A stretch of DNA of 64,000 nucleotides from Myxococcota bacterium (GCA_023150875.1 JAKLKC010000014.1:55924-119923), one strand, 5' to 3'; counted from the first letter of the stretch, positions 1 to 8,741 are shown. A program made the numbers and translations. The notes: generated from the sequence alone by a model not told the origin.

Positions 1-23
1 CTCTCGACCTCGTTCCTTGGGGC

Positions 24-749
24 TCAGTGCCCGCCCTCGGGGGTGTGGACGTTGCCGCCCGCCTTCAGCGCCGGGCCGTTCCGCGGCAGCATGCGCCCGG
101 GGCCGGTGCCCGGCCCGAGGGCCAGGTGGGGATCGGTGCCGACCCGGTCGGGCTCGGCGGCGAGCCGCTCCAGCAGGGCGTCCACCTGGGCCCGGGACCT
201 CAGGTTCTCGTGGTAGTCGTCGTTGACCTGCATCATCGGGGCGTACCCGCACGCCCCGAGGCACTCGGCGCCGATCACCGTGAACCGGCCGTCGGCGGTG
301 GTCTCGCCGGGGTGGACCCCCAGCTTCCGGCAGACGTACTCCAGGAGCTGCTCGCCCCCCACCACGGCGCAGCAGACGTTGGTGCAGACCTGGAGGTGGT
401 GACGCCCGATGGGGCGCTTGTTGTACATGGTGTAGAAGGTCGCCACCTCCTCGACCCACATCCGCGGCACGGGGATGGCGTCGGCCACGAAGGCGATCAC
501 CTGGGGTGACACCCAGCCGAACTCCCTCTGGGCCATGGAGAGCACCGGCAGGACCAGCGCCCGCTGGTACCCGTCGGGGTAGCGGGTGCGGAGCCAGGCC
601 AGCCTCTCCTTGGCCGCGTCGGAGAACTCCAGGCGGGCGTGGACGCTGGCGTCGACCCCGGCGTCGGGCTCGGGGGTCCTCTTCCACACGGGGAGGGTCC
701 CGTGGCCGTGGCCCTCCAGGGCGGTGGTCTGGGTGATGCGGTCGGTCAT
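24..749 (-). CDS. nuoE: NADH-quinone oxidoreductase subunit E (complex I, 24 kDa-type)
   Basis: This is the thioredoxin-fold [2Fe-2S] subunit of the complex I NADH-dehydrogenase module; with NuoF it passes electrons from NADH into the enzyme. The four cluster ligands are visible: a C-x4-C pair (C122 and C127, in CTNVCC) and a C-x3-C pair (C163 and C167, in ECLGACG). The core is normal, but the 241-aa protein is longer than the usual ~160-180 aa, with a ~45-aa N-terminal extension and a Pro/Gly-rich tail after residue ~190. It is the last complete gene of a nuoA-B-C-D-E run transcribed leftward. nuoF would be expected just beyond the left edge; bases 1-23 hold no gene. It lies 71 bp downstream of nuoD. 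Confidence 0.95.
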   Translation of the reverse strand: MTDRITQTTALEGHGHGTLPVWKRTPEPDAGVDASVHARLEFSDAAKERLAWLRTRYPDGYQRALVLPVLSMAQREFGWVSPQVIAFVADAIPVPRMWVEEVATFYTMYNKRPIGRHHLQVCTNVCCAVVGGEQLLEYVCRKLGVHPGETTADGRFTVIGAECLGACGYAPMMQVNDDYHENLRSRAQVDALLERLAAEPDRVGTDPHLALGPGTGPGRMLPRNGPALKAGGNVHTPEGGH

Positions 750-820
750 GGGTCGTCAGGTCCCCGGTGCGGCCCCGGGGGCTCCGTCACGCCTCGGCCG
801 GCGTGGCCCCGGGGGGACCG

Positions 821-2107
821 TCAGCGGTCGCACTCGCCGCCGATCATGTTGATCTGGCCGAACACCGGCACGATGTCGGCGACCTGGTGGCCGAGCAGCA
901 TCAGGTGGATGCCGCCCATGTGGATGAAGGAGGGGGGGCGGACCCGGCACTTGTAGGGGCGCCCGGTACCGTCACTGACGACGTAGAAGCCCAGTTCGCC
1001 GTTCCCCCCCTCGACGGCGTGGTACTTCTCGCCGGCCGGGGGCCGCGGGCCCTCCATGATCAGCTTGAAGTGGTTCATCAGGGCTTCGATGTTGCCGTAG
1101 ACCTCGGCCTTGGGCGGCAGCGACACCCGGGCGTCGTCGACCCGGATGGGGCCGCCGGGGATGGAGTCGATGGCCTGCTCCACGATGCGGATGGACTCCT
1201 CCATCTCCCTCATGCGGACGAAGTAGCGGTCGTAGTTGTCGCCGTACTTCCCCGTGGGCACGTCGAACTCGAAGCGGTCGTAGATCGAGTAGGGCGAGTA
1301 ACGGCGGCAGTCGAGCTGGACGCCCGTGGAGCGGAGCACCGGTCCGGTGAAGCCGTAGTTGATGGCGTCCTCGCGGGAAACGATGCCGACGCCCCGCATC
1401 CGGTCGATGAAGATCCGGTTGCGGTCCAGGAGGCCGTGGATGTCCTGGAGGCGGGGGACGAGCTGCTCCCGGAACAGCGTGCGGGTGCGCTCGAGCCAAT
1501 CCGGCGTGACGTCCCGGGCGAGGCCGCCGACCCGGGCGTAGGACTGGGTCATGCGGGCGCCGGTGACGTGGGCGATGTGCTCCCAGAGGTAGTCCCGCTG
1601 CTCGATCATGTAGAGGAACGCGGTCATCGCGCCGAGCTCCATCAGCGCGGCCCCCACCGCGGTGAGGTGATCGGTGATGCGGGACAGCTCGCTCATGATC
1701 ACGCGCACGTACTCGCAGCGTTCCGGGACCTTCACCTCGAACAGCTTCTCGACGGTCTCGCAATAGCCGAAGTTGTTGATGAGCGGCGAGCAGTAGTTGA
1801 GGCGATCGGTGTAGGGGATGACCTGGTTGTAGGTGTGGGCCTCGGCCTCCTTCTCGAAGCCCCGGTGCAGGTAGCCGGGGATCACGTCCACGGCGGTGAT
1901 CGTCTCGCCGTCCAGCTCCACGACCATCTTGATCGTGCCGTGCATCGCGGGATGCGACGGCCCGATGTTGATGATCATCCGGGTGTCCAGCTCCTCCTCC
2001 TCCCTCTCCTCCTCGGTCCGCGCCAGCCGGTAGCGGTGGGGAAAAGGGTAGGCGGGGTCGTCGCGGACCTCGAAGTCCTTCAGTCCGGGCAGGTGGGGGG
2101 AAGCCAT
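821..2107 (-). CDS. nuoD: NADH-quinone oxidoreductase subunit D (49 kDa-type)
   Basis: This is the peripheral-arm subunit that, with NuoB, forms the quinone-binding site of complex I. It carries the conserved N-terminal IGPSHPAMHG motif, the R-G-F-E-K region after GYLHRG, the DRLNY and R-I-T-D-H-L segments, and the C-terminal signature ending in IGGECDR. At 428 aa it is of normal length. About 45 charged residues (a run of Glu) precede the conserved core. nuoC and nuoD are separate genes here, unlike the nuoCD fusion of enterobacteria. The ATG lies 40 bp after nuoC. Confidence 0.97.
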   Translation of the reverse strand: MASPHLPGLKDFEVRDDPAYPFPHRYRLARTEEEREEEELDTRMIINIGPSHPAMHGTIKMVVELDGETITAVDVIPGYLHRGFEKEAEAHTYNQVIPYTDRLNYCSPLINNFGYCETVEKLFEVKVPERCEYVRVIMSELSRITDHLTAVGAALMELGAMTAFLYMIEQRDYLWEHIAHVTGARMTQSYARVGGLARDVTPDWLERTRTLFREQLVPRLQDIHGLLDRNRIFIDRMRGVGIVSREDAINYGFTGPVLRSTGVQLDCRRYSPYSIYDRFEFDVPTGKYGDNYDRYFVRMREMEESIRIVEQAIDSIPGGPIRVDDARVSLPPKAEVYGNIEALMNHFKLIMEGPRPPAGEKYHAVEGGNGELGFYVVSDGTGRPYKCRVRPPSFIHMGGIHLMLLGHQVADIVPVFGQINMIGGECDR

Positions 2108-2147
2108 GGTCGGCCGCGTCTCTCGGGGGGAGTCCCGTAGGGGGGCT

Positions 2148-2708
2148 TCAGAGGGTCTTGAGGTCGCCGCCCCGGGCCTTCCGGGGGTCCTCGTGCTCGC
2201 GGGAGCCCCAGTACCGGGGCTCGAAGAGGGGCTGGGCCGCGTCCTTGGGGTAGTCCTTGCGGAGGGGGTGGCCCTCGAACTCGTCGTAGAGCAGGATCCG
2301 CTGGAGGTGGGGGTGCCCGCGGAAGCGGATCCCGTACAGGTCCCAGATCTCCCGCTCCATCCAGTCCGCCGAGCCCCACAGGGGGGTCAGGCTGTCGCAG
2401 GAGGGATCGGACTCGGGGACCCGGAACTTCAGGCGGAGCCTGTGGAAGTACTTCGAGGAGAAGAGATGGTAGACCAGCTCGAAGCGGGGCTCCTCCTCGA
2501 TCCAGTCGACGGCGGTCTGGTCCATCAGGAAGTCGAAGAGCAGGTGGGGATCGTCCTTCAGCGTCCGCGCGACCTCGACGAGGTGCTCGGGGCGGATCGC
2601 CACGGTGTCGTCCCCGAGACGGTCATGGAAGCCGACCGCCTTGTCCCCGAGGACGGCGAGGACCCGGCTCAGGGTGGCGCTCGGATGGTGCTCGGCCTGC
2701 TCGCTCAT
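2148..2708 (-). CDS. nuoC: NADH-quinone oxidoreductase subunit C (30 kDa-type)
   Basis: This peripheral-arm subunit of complex I packs against NuoD. The protein is 186 aa and contains the family signature around residues 120-155 (SLTPLWGSADWMEREIWDLYG followed by F-x-G-H-P-x-L-x-R-I-L-L), where ERE-x-x-D-x-x-G is the recognisable 30-kDa subunit motif. It sits between nuoB and nuoD in the usual order. A 76-bp spacer separates it from nuoB. Confidence 0.95.
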   Translation of the reverse strand: MSEQAEHHPSATLSRVLAVLGDKAVGFHDRLGDDTVAIRPEHLVEVARTLKDDPHLLFDFLMDQTAVDWIEEEPRFELVYHLFSSKYFHRLRLKFRVPESDPSCDSLTPLWGSADWMEREIWDLYGIRFRGHPHLQRILLYDEFEGHPLRKDYPKDAAQPLFEPRYWGSREHEDPRKARGGDLKTL

Positions 2709-2784
2709 CGCGTTCCCGATGGAGGGGTTCGGAGGGAGGGACGGCGGACGCCCCCCGGCGGGGTGTCGTCCCGCGGACCTCCCC

Positions 2785-3339
2785 TCAGATGAACTCGTGC
2801 TTCTGGTTCTGGATCTTCTCCTGGAGCTTCACGATGGCATCCAGGATGGTCTCCGGCCGGGGCGGACAGCCGGGGACGTAGACGTCGACGGGGATGATCT
2901 TGTCGCAGCCCGGGACCGACGTGTAGTTCTGGTAGAAGCCGCCGCTGACCGCGCACGCGCCCACCGCCACCACCCACTTGGGCTCGCACATCTGGTCGTA
3001 GACCCGCTTCAGCACCGGGGCCTGCTTGTGGGTGATGGTGCCCACCACCATGAGCATGTCCGACTGGCGGGGCGAGAAGCGGGGGAGCGCGGCGCCGAAG
3101 CGGTCGGTGTCGTAGTGGTTCGCCGAGGCCGCCATGTACTCCATGCCGCAGCAGGCGGTGACGAAGGGGTACTGGAAGAGGCTGAACTTGCGGCTCCACC
3201 CCAGCACGGCGTCCAGGCGGGTGGTGTAGACCTTGTCGTGGAAGTCGCCTCCGCTCTCGCCGATGGCCGCGTCCAGGGCGGGGTCGCCCGTGGGCGCGGG
3301 TCCGCCGCGCAGCCGGAGCAGACGGGGATCTAGCGCCAC
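2785..3339 (-). CDS. nuoB: NADH-quinone oxidoreductase subunit B (PSST-type, N2 cluster)
   Basis: This subunit carries the terminal [4Fe-4S] cluster N2, which reduces quinone. The four ligand cysteines are present: the adjacent pair C63-C64 (TACCGMEY), C129 (GACAVSGG) and C158 (VPGCPPRP). The open frame extends far upstream, but the start chosen is the GTG at 3339. It gives a normal 184-aa protein, has a strong GGGAGGG Shine-Dalgarno about 5 bases upstream, and overlaps the end of nuoA by 10 bp, which implies translational coupling. The C-terminal tail is rich in Lys, Gln and Asn. Confidence 0.95.
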   Translation of the reverse strand: MALDPRLLRLRGGPAPTGDPALDAAIGESGGDFHDKVYTTRLDAVLGWSRKFSLFQYPFVTACCGMEYMAASANHYDTDRFGAALPRFSPRQSDMLMVVGTITHKQAPVLKRVYDQMCEPKWVVAVGACAVSGGFYQNYTSVPGCDKIIPVDVYVPGCPPRPETILDAIVKLQEKIQNQKHEFI

Positions 3340-3710
3340 TCGAGCCCTCCCTTCCTCCAGGCGTAGGCGAGGCCGACGACCACGGAGAGCATGAACGCCA
3401 GCAGCTCGGCGAAGCCGAACCAGCCGAGGTCCCGGTAAACCACCGCCCAGGGGTAGAGGAGGACCACCTCCAGGTCGAACATCACGAAGAGGATCGCGAC
3501 GAGGTAGAACTTGACGGAGACGCGGCGCCGGTTGTCGAGCTGGATCGGCACCGAGCCGCACTCGAAGGGCTCGAGCTTCACGGCGGGGCCGTCGGCGGCG
3601 CGGCGCTTCGGTCCGAGGAGGGCGTTGATCCCGAGCATCGCCGCCGCCACGCCGAAGGCGGCGACGACCAGGGCCAGGACCGGTAGGTAGTGGTTGTGCT
3701 GTTCGACCAT
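3330..3710 (-). CDS. nuoA: NADH-quinone oxidoreductase subunit A
   Basis: This is the small membrane subunit of complex I, 126 aa with three hydrophobic segments (about residues 8-30, 63-83 and 92-112). Family motifs are present: the K-x-E-P-F-E-C-G-S stretch near residue 45 and the V-K-F-Y-L-V-A-I-L-F-V-M-F-D-L-E-V segment. As in most complex I operons it is the first gene; a candidate promoter lies about 70 bp upstream. Its stop lies inside the start of nuoB. Confidence 0.95.
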   Translation of the reverse strand: MVEQHNHYLPVLALVVAAFGVAAAMLGINALLGPKRRAADGPAVKLEPFECGSVPIQLDNRRRVSVKFYLVAILFVMFDLEVVLLYPWAVVYRDLGWFGFAELLAFMLSVVVGLAYAWRKGGLEWR

Positions 3711-3776
3711 CGCCGGCCGCGCGGTGGCTCCGGGAGCCGCCGGTTCTGATGTGGTGTCCGGACGGGAGCCCGCCGC

Positions 3777-3805
3777 TTCTTACATCACATCGGGTGGGAG
3801 GGCAA
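3777..3805 (-). promoter_or_regulatory. Candidate sigma-70 promoter for the nuo operon
   Basis: On the minus strand TTGCCC and TAAGAA are separated by exactly 17 bp, upstream of nuoA. The predicted transcript would have a ~60-nt leader. The spacer and position fit, but both boxes are only partial matches to consensus. Confidence 0.4.
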
Positions 3806-4009
3806 GCGATCGGGACCGGTCGGGGCGCGTCCGAGACGTCGTCCCCCTGGCCCGCGGAGGAGCCGTCGCGGCCCCCGGGAGGGCCCCGGGGGCGGCGGCG
3901 GGGGCTCCGCGACTGTGTAAGGTCGCCCGGGCCCGCAGGCAACCGTCGCCACTCCGGTCGCGCGGCGGCGCGTTCTCTGGGAGACTCGGCCCGGGAGGGG
4001 GGCGCCCCG

Positions 4010-5761
4010 ATGCCGACCTACCAGCTCCACGACCTCGCCCGCGCGCGCCAGATCCTGACCGTGTTCGCCCGCCACGGGTTCGGCGAGGTGGTCAGCCGCA
4101 TCCCCCTCCAGGGAGTGCCGGGGCTGGGGCGCGTCCAGGCCGAAGGGGCGCCCTTCGCGCGGCGCGGCGCCGCCGAGCGGGCGCTGGAGGTGCTCCAGGA
4201 ACTGGGCCCCACCTTCGTGAAGCTGGGGCAGGTCCTCTCCACCCGCCCCGACATCCTCCCCAAGGACTTCCTCGTCGCCTTCGAGTCCCTCCAGGACCGG
4301 GTCCCCCCGTTCCCCTTCCAGCAGGCGCGGGAGACCATCGAGCAGGAGCTGGGCGAGCCCCTCCCCGCGCTGTTCGCGCAGTTCGAACCCGAGCCGGTGG
4401 CCTCGGCGTCCATCGCCCAGGTCCACCGCGCCCGCCTCCCGGATGGGACGCCGGTGGCGGTGAAGGTCCGGAGGCCGGGGATCGCAGAGACGATCCGCAG
4501 CGACCTCAACATCCTCCACGTCCTCGCCCGGGCCATGGAGGGGGCGGTCGACGTGGGGGGGCTCTACACGCCCCAAGCGATCGTCCAGGAGTTCGACACG
4601 GCCATCAGCCGCGAGCTGGACTTCCTCCAGGAGGCCGGGAACGCCGAGGCCTTCGCCCGCCTCCTCGCCGGCGTGGAGGGGGTCGCCGTCCCCGCCGTGC
4701 ATCGGCGCCTCACCTCCCGCCGCGTGCTCACCCTGGACTTCGTCGAGGGCGTGAAGCTGGCACAGGCGGCGGGCGAGGGGCTGGATCTGCGCCGGATCAT
4801 GGACCGCCTCGTGGCGGCGACCTGGCAGCAGGTCTTCGTCGCCGGCCTTTTCCACGGCGATCCCCACCCGGGGAACCTCCTCGTGGACCGCGACGGGGTC
4901 CTCCACTACCTGGACTTCGGAGTCGTGGGGCGCCTGACCCGGGAGATGCAGGACCACCTCGTCGAGCTGTTCACCGCCCTGGTCTTCCGCGACCCCGAGA
5001 GGATCGCCCGGACCCTCTACCGCGCCGGGGCCAGCGACGACCGGGTGAACCTCCGGGACCTGGCCCGGGAGGCGCGGGACCTCATCGACCGGTACGGCGA
5101 CCTCTCCCTCGGGGAGCAGCCGACGGGGGAACTGGTGCTGGACCTCGTCCGGGCCGGGGCGAGGCACCACCTGGCCCTCCCGGGGGAGTACGCGCTCCTG
5201 GCCCGGGCCACGGTCACCCTGGACGGGATCGCCAGGGACCTCGTCCCCGACTGGAACGTGATGGAGGAGGTGAAGCCGTGGGCACGGCGCCTCATGGCCG
5301 ACCGATATCGCCCCGAGCGGATCGGCTCCGACCTCGCCCACCTGGCCTACCAGGCGAGCTCCCTCGCCCGGGACCTGCCCCTCCAGCTCGACCAGCTCCT
5401 GCTGGACCTCGAGCGGGGGAAGCTCACGGTGACGGCGCGGTCCCCCTCGGTGGACCGCCTCACGGCGGCGGTGGGGCGGTCGGCGACGCGACTCCTCCTG
5501 GGCATGGGGGTGTCCGCCTTCGTGGTCTCCGCGGCGATCCTCATCGCCACGGGCAGCGCGCTCCGGGGCTTCCGCTGGGCGGAGGTGCTGGCGGGCGTCG
5601 CCCTCCTCGGCAGCCTCCTGACGGCGGGGGGCCTGCTGGGAGCCCTGGCCTACGACCTCTGGCTCGCCGACCGGCTGCGCTCCCTCCCTGTGGGGCGGAT
5701 CCTCTCCGCCCTGATCCGGCGGGCTGGGAAGGACCGGGACGCCGGGGACCGGCCCGGATAG
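4010..5761 (+). CDS. UbiB/ABC1/AarF family kinase-like membrane protein
   Basis: A member of the ABC1 (UbiB/COQ8) atypical kinase family, linked in other organisms to quinone biosynthesis or membrane-lipid homeostasis. The KxGQ motif is K71-L-G-Q74 in FVKLGQVLSTRPD. The nucleotide-binding Lys is in AVKVRRPGI, the catalytic segment is HGDPHPGN (H282-G-D284) and the metal-binding D302 is in LDFGVVG. The C-terminus (about residues 490-550) has two hydrophobic helices, typical of the membrane anchor. The start chosen is the ATG at 4010, which has a GGGAGGGG element upstream and gives 583 aa; longer frames to 3749 have no homology-like sequence. It is divergent from the nuo operon, which suits a quinone-related role, but that link is inference. 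Confidence 0.9.
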   Translation: MPTYQLHDLARARQILTVFARHGFGEVVSRIPLQGVPGLGRVQAEGAPFARRGAAERALEVLQELGPTFVKLGQVLSTRPDILPKDFLVAFESLQDRVPPFPFQQARETIEQELGEPLPALFAQFEPEPVASASIAQVHRARLPDGTPVAVKVRRPGIAETIRSDLNILHVLARAMEGAVDVGGLYTPQAIVQEFDTAISRELDFLQEAGNAEAFARLLAGVEGVAVPAVHRRLTSRRVLTLDFVEGVKLAQAAGEGLDLRRIMDRLVAATWQQVFVAGLFHGDPHPGNLLVDRDGVLHYLDFGVVGRLTREMQDHLVELFTALVFRDPERIARTLYRAGASDDRVNLRDLAREARDLIDRYGDLSLGEQPTGELVLDLVRAGARHHLALPGEYALLARATVTLDGIARDLVPDWNVMEEVKPWARRLMADRYRPERIGSDLAHLAYQASSLARDLPLQLDQLLLDLERGKLTVTARSPSVDRLTAAVGRSATRLLLGMGVSAFVVSAAILIATGSALRGFRWAEVLAGVALLGSLLTAGGLLGALAYDLWLADRLRSLPVGRILSALIRRAGKDRDAGDRPG

Positions 5762-6087
5762 GGACGGCGGCGACGGCGGCGTCCGGGCCGGAGCGGTTGC
5801 AGAGCGCGGGGCAGGCGTGATACACGAGGTCTGGGTGCCGCGGGGGGACCGGTCGGGCCGTGCCCGCCCGGGCCCGGGCGGGTCTCCCCCCGCCGCCGCC
5901 CTGGGAAGGACCGGCCGTAGAGTGCGGACAACGGCAAGGTGAACACCGCCGACAAGACTCCGCCGCCGGGCGCGGGTCCCCCACCGTCGCGCTACGGTTG
6001 TGGGGCCGTCCGGCCGATAGGCCCACCGATCCCGTCCGATCCGATCCGCATCCGGCAGGAGGCCGGCCCGCTCTCCGAGGTGTCGCC
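5762..6087. other. Intergenic region between the UbiB-like gene and the kinase-like/FGE gene
   Basis: A 326-bp G+C-rich stretch with no convincing gene. It holds a perfect 20-bp palindrome (5863-5882), listed separately. No clear intrinsic terminator with a T-run follows the UbiB-like gene. A TAGAGT box at 5918-5923 could be a -10 element but lacks a good -35. Confidence 0.6.
5863..5882. repeat. Perfect 20-bp palindrome
   Basis: CCCGCCCGGG is followed directly by its exact reverse complement. It lies about 100 bp after the UbiB-like stop and about 205 bp before the kinase-like start. With no loop it would form a cruciform rather than a normal RNA hairpin, and no T-run follows. It could be a protein-binding dyad; chance cannot be excluded in such G+C-rich DNA. 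Confidence 0.5.
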
Positions 6088-7776
6088 TTGAGCTCCCCTT
6101 CCGAGCCCCACGCGCAGACCAGCAGCCAGGAGCTGCTCCGGGAGTTCCCGCCGGGCGACGTCATCGGCGGGAAGTACGTCGTGCTCCAGAAGCTCGGCGC
6201 CGGGATGCTCGGGGCCGTCTACAAGGTCAAGCACATCAAGCTGGGCGAGACGCTGGCCCTCAAGGCCATGCGCCCGAACCTGGTGAACGAGGGCGTCGAC
6301 GTCCAGCGGTTCACCGAGGAGATCGAGAAGGCCAAGCAGCTCAACCACCCCGGGATCGTCAAGTACTTCGACGTCGGCGAGCACGAGGGGGTGAAGTTCT
6401 TCACGATGGAGCTGGTGGAGGGCAAGAGCCTCCGCCAGATGATGCGCGAGAAGATCGAGGGCGGTCAGGCCTTCACACCGCAAGAGATGTACGCGGTGGT
6501 GATCCAGACCCTCGAGATCCTCAAGTACGCGCACCGACTGACGATCCACCGGAACCTCAAGCCCGAGAACATCCTGGTCGTCCAGGAGAAGGGCCCCGAC
6601 GGCCGCGTGCGCCCGCGGGTGAAGATCACCGACTTCGCCATCGCCCACGTGGTCTCCCCCACCCTGTTCGCCAGCTCCTACGTCAGCCGCGACCAGGCCT
6701 GGTACCTCGCCCCCGAGCTCCTCCAGTACCAGGACGACGCCGGGCCGCCCGCCGACATCTACTCCGTCGGGTCGATCTTCTACGAAATGCTCGCCGGCGA
6801 GCCGCCCGTGGGCCGGTACCAGCCCCCCTCGGAGGTCAACCCCAACCTCTCGAAGAAGATCGACACCCTCATCGAGATTGCCCTCGCGGCCAGCCCCCAG
6901 GACCGGTTCCAGTCCGCCGAGCAGATGATCGACTCGGTGAAGCTGACCTTCGCCGACCTCTACGGCGGTTCCACGGGCACGATCTACCGGGTGATGGCGG
7001 TGATCGGCATCGTGGTGTGCCTCGCCGCCGGCGCGGTCACCTACTTCGCCATCCGTAAGGGTCCGACGCCCGAGCAGCTCGCCCGGATGGAGGCCCAGAG
7101 GCGCGAGGCCCTGATCGACCAGGTCCAGGCCAAGAGCCCCGAGATGCCCGAGGCGGAGCGGAAGTCGCGGCAGGCCCTGCACCCGGACATGATCTACGTG
7201 CCCGGGGGGTACTACCTGAAGGGGAAGTTCGTCGGGGAGCGCCTGGGCAGCCCCAACGAGTACGTCGAGGTCGAGCGCGCCGTGCCCGGCTTCTGGATCG
7301 ACAAGTTCGAGAACCCCAACCGCTCCGAGGACGCGACCCTCCCCGTGTCCGCCGGCCAGACGCCCGCCAACGACGTCACCTGGGGCGAGGCGGTCAAGGC
7401 CTGCCAGGCCCAAGGCAAGGAGCTCTGCACCGAGGACCAGTGGGAGAAGGCATGCAAGGGCCCGGGCTTCGACGTCTACCCCTACGGCATGGAGTTCGAC
7501 GCCGCCCGCTGCGCCCCTTCCGGTCCCTTCGGGACGGACGGCAAGCCCTACCTGACCGGCGACTTCCCGAAGTGCGAGAGCGGATACGGCGTGCGGGACA
7601 TGGGGGGCGGCCTCTGGGAGTGGACCTACACCCGCCGGGGCGAGCGGTTCATCATCAAGGGCGGCACCGGGCAGGGCAACGAGGAGCAGGGGACCCGCTG
7701 CGCCGCCCTGGCCGACGAGAGCCCCCAGTTCTCCCACGCCAACCTCGGCTACCGCTGCTGCGTGTCCGAACAGTAG
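6088..7776 (+). CDS. Ser/Thr kinase-like protein (probable pseudokinase) fused by a TM helix to an FGE-sulfatase/SUMF1 domain
   Basis: A protein-kinase fold (residues ~25-290) is followed by one TM helix (~302-323) and an FGE-sulfatase domain (~365-562). The kinase part has a glycine-rich loop (LGAGMLGAVYKV), the ATP-anchoring K59 and D182 of the metal-binding motif. However, the catalytic loop reads H154-R-N156 in place of HRD and DFG reads DFA, so it is probably kinase-dead. The C-terminal domain has the typical IYVPGGYYL start, the C-x2-W-x-K-A-C segment, GGGLWEWT and a GYRCC end. The start chosen is the TTG at 6088 with GAGGTG six bases upstream, giving 562 aa; an upstream frame to 5860 is possible. 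The topology suggests a cytoplasmic pseudokinase sensing module and an exported FGE-like domain. FGE-like domains often bind other molecules rather than make formylglycine, so function is open. Confidence 0.85.
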   Translation: MSSPSEPHAQTSSQELLREFPPGDVIGGKYVVLQKLGAGMLGAVYKVKHIKLGETLALKAMRPNLVNEGVDVQRFTEEIEKAKQLNHPGIVKYFDVGEHEGVKFFTMELVEGKSLRQMMREKIEGGQAFTPQEMYAVVIQTLEILKYAHRLTIHRNLKPENILVVQEKGPDGRVRPRVKITDFAIAHVVSPTLFASSYVSRDQAWYLAPELLQYQDDAGPPADIYSVGSIFYEMLAGEPPVGRYQPPSEVNPNLSKKIDTLIEIALAASPQDRFQSAEQMIDSVKLTFADLYGGSTGTIYRVMAVIGIVVCLAAGAVTYFAIRKGPTPEQLARMEAQRREALIDQVQAKSPEMPEAERKSRQALHPDMIYVPGGYYLKGKFVGERLGSPNEYVEVERAVPGFWIDKFENPNRSEDATLPVSAGQTPANDVTWGEAVKACQAQGKELCTEDQWEKACKGPGFDVYPYGMEFDAARCAPSGPFGTDGKPYLTGDFPKCESGYGVRDMGGGLWEWTYTRRGERFIIKGGTGQGNEEQGTRCAALADESPQFSHANLGYRCCVSEQ

Positions 7777-7816
7777 CCGGCGGGCCTCTCCGCCCGACGC
7801 CAGGCTCCCGGCCGGA

Positions 7817-8638
7817 TCAGCCCGCCTCCCGCTCCCCGCTCGCGGGGGGGCGAAGGCCCGCCGCGTCCTCCTCCGCCAGCTCGCGGGTCCTCTCGGCGAG
7901 CTGCCTCAGCACCAGTCCGTAGACCCAGGGGTCCTCCACCAGGTCCATGTGGCCGAGCCCCTTGACCAGGACGTTGCGGACGTCCTCCCCCGGCCGGGGG
8001 CGCACGATGGCGCTGCTGGGGGGGCAGAGCAGGTCCTGGGTGCTGTAGATCGACACGAGGCGGACCCGCGATGGGAACGGGGTGGCGTTGAGGTCCTGGA
8101 TGAACGAGGAGTTCGGCCACATCTGCCAGACGCTGGTCGCCAACACGCCGGTGAGGAGGGTGCCGACGTAGGCCAGTGGGGTGCCGTAGTGGGGGGTGCC
8201 GAGGGTGATCAACGACCGGACGTACTGGTCGCCCCCGGCGCGGGCCACCAGGTGCTTCCCGATCAGGCCTCCCTTGCTGTGGCCGACGACGTGGAGGCGG
8301 CCGAAGTCGCCCCGGTCCCGCAGGCGCTCGAGCTTCTTGTGGATCTTCTGGGCCAGGTAGGGGATCCCCCGGGCGTTGAAGTTCCACAGCACCCCGCCCA
8401 GGTCGAAGGAGATCACCCGGAAGCCGTCCGCCCGCAGCCGCCGCTCCAGGGTGTTCATCACCACCCGGGCCTGCCAGAACCCGTGGATCAGCAGGACGGT
8501 CTCCCCCTCGGCGTGGAAGTCGTCCTTCCGCTCCACCCGGCGGTTCAGGTAGTAGCCCGGGCTGCCCAGGTTCGCGGGGACGATCCCCGCGAGCTCCTTC
8601 ACGCGACGGTACGGATTGAAGCGCATCGGCCGCAGCAT
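7817..8638 (-). CDS. Lipase-like alpha/beta hydrolase
   Basis: A 273-aa alpha/beta-fold hydrolase resembling triacylglycerol lipases and PGAP1-like esterases. The oxyanion-loop motif LLIHGFW, the nucleophile elbow GHSKGG and a late catalytic-His candidate in GLGHMDLVEDPW are visible, with LGTPHYGTP after the nucleophile as in bacterial lipases. No signal peptide is present, so it is likely cytoplasmic or membrane-peripheral. The start chosen is the ATG at 8638 with GAGG five bases upstream; an ATG four codons later (8626) is also possible. It is convergent with the kinase-like gene (40-bp gap) and divergent from purM. The substrate is unknown. Confidence 0.8.
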   Translation of the reverse strand: MLRPMRFNPYRRVKELAGIVPANLGSPGYYLNRRVERKDDFHAEGETVLLIHGFWQARVVMNTLERRLRADGFRVISFDLGGVLWNFNARGIPYLAQKIHKKLERLRDRGDFGRLHVVGHSKGGLIGKHLVARAGGDQYVRSLITLGTPHYGTPLAYVGTLLTGVLATSVWQMWPNSSFIQDLNATPFPSRVRLVSIYSTQDLLCPPSSAIVRPRPGEDVRNVLVKGLGHMDLVEDPWVYGLVLRQLAERTRELAEEDAAGLRPPASGEREAG

Positions 8639-8712
8639 AGTGCCTCGGCCCGTCCCCGCGCCACCCCACGGGAGCCACCCCGCCGCGCGCCCGTCCCCGG
8701 GGCGGCGGGACG

Positions 8713-8741
8713 TTGACAACGGCTCCGCCGGTGGGGAAGAT
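8713..8741 (+). promoter_or_regulatory. Candidate promoter for purM-purN
   Basis: A perfect TTGACA at 8713-8718 is followed 17 bp later by GAAGAT, in the 163-bp gap upstream of purM. The -35 is excellent and the -10 weak. It would give a ~55-nt leader. Confidence 0.4.

Noticed and set aside
767..2140. Long plus-strand open frame (457 codons) opposite nuoD
   Set aside because: It is the antisense of nuoD. Composition is dominated by Val/His/Leu/Gly/Asp from reversed codons and there is no domain pattern; nuoD is certain.
4380..4392. tRNA-like TTCGAACC sequence
   Set aside because: It lies inside the UbiB-like coding region and no cloverleaf can be formed around it.
7780..7795. Terminator between the kinase-like and hydrolase genes
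   Set aside because: Only a short G/C dyad without a T-run is seen in the 40-bp convergent gap; it is too weak to call.
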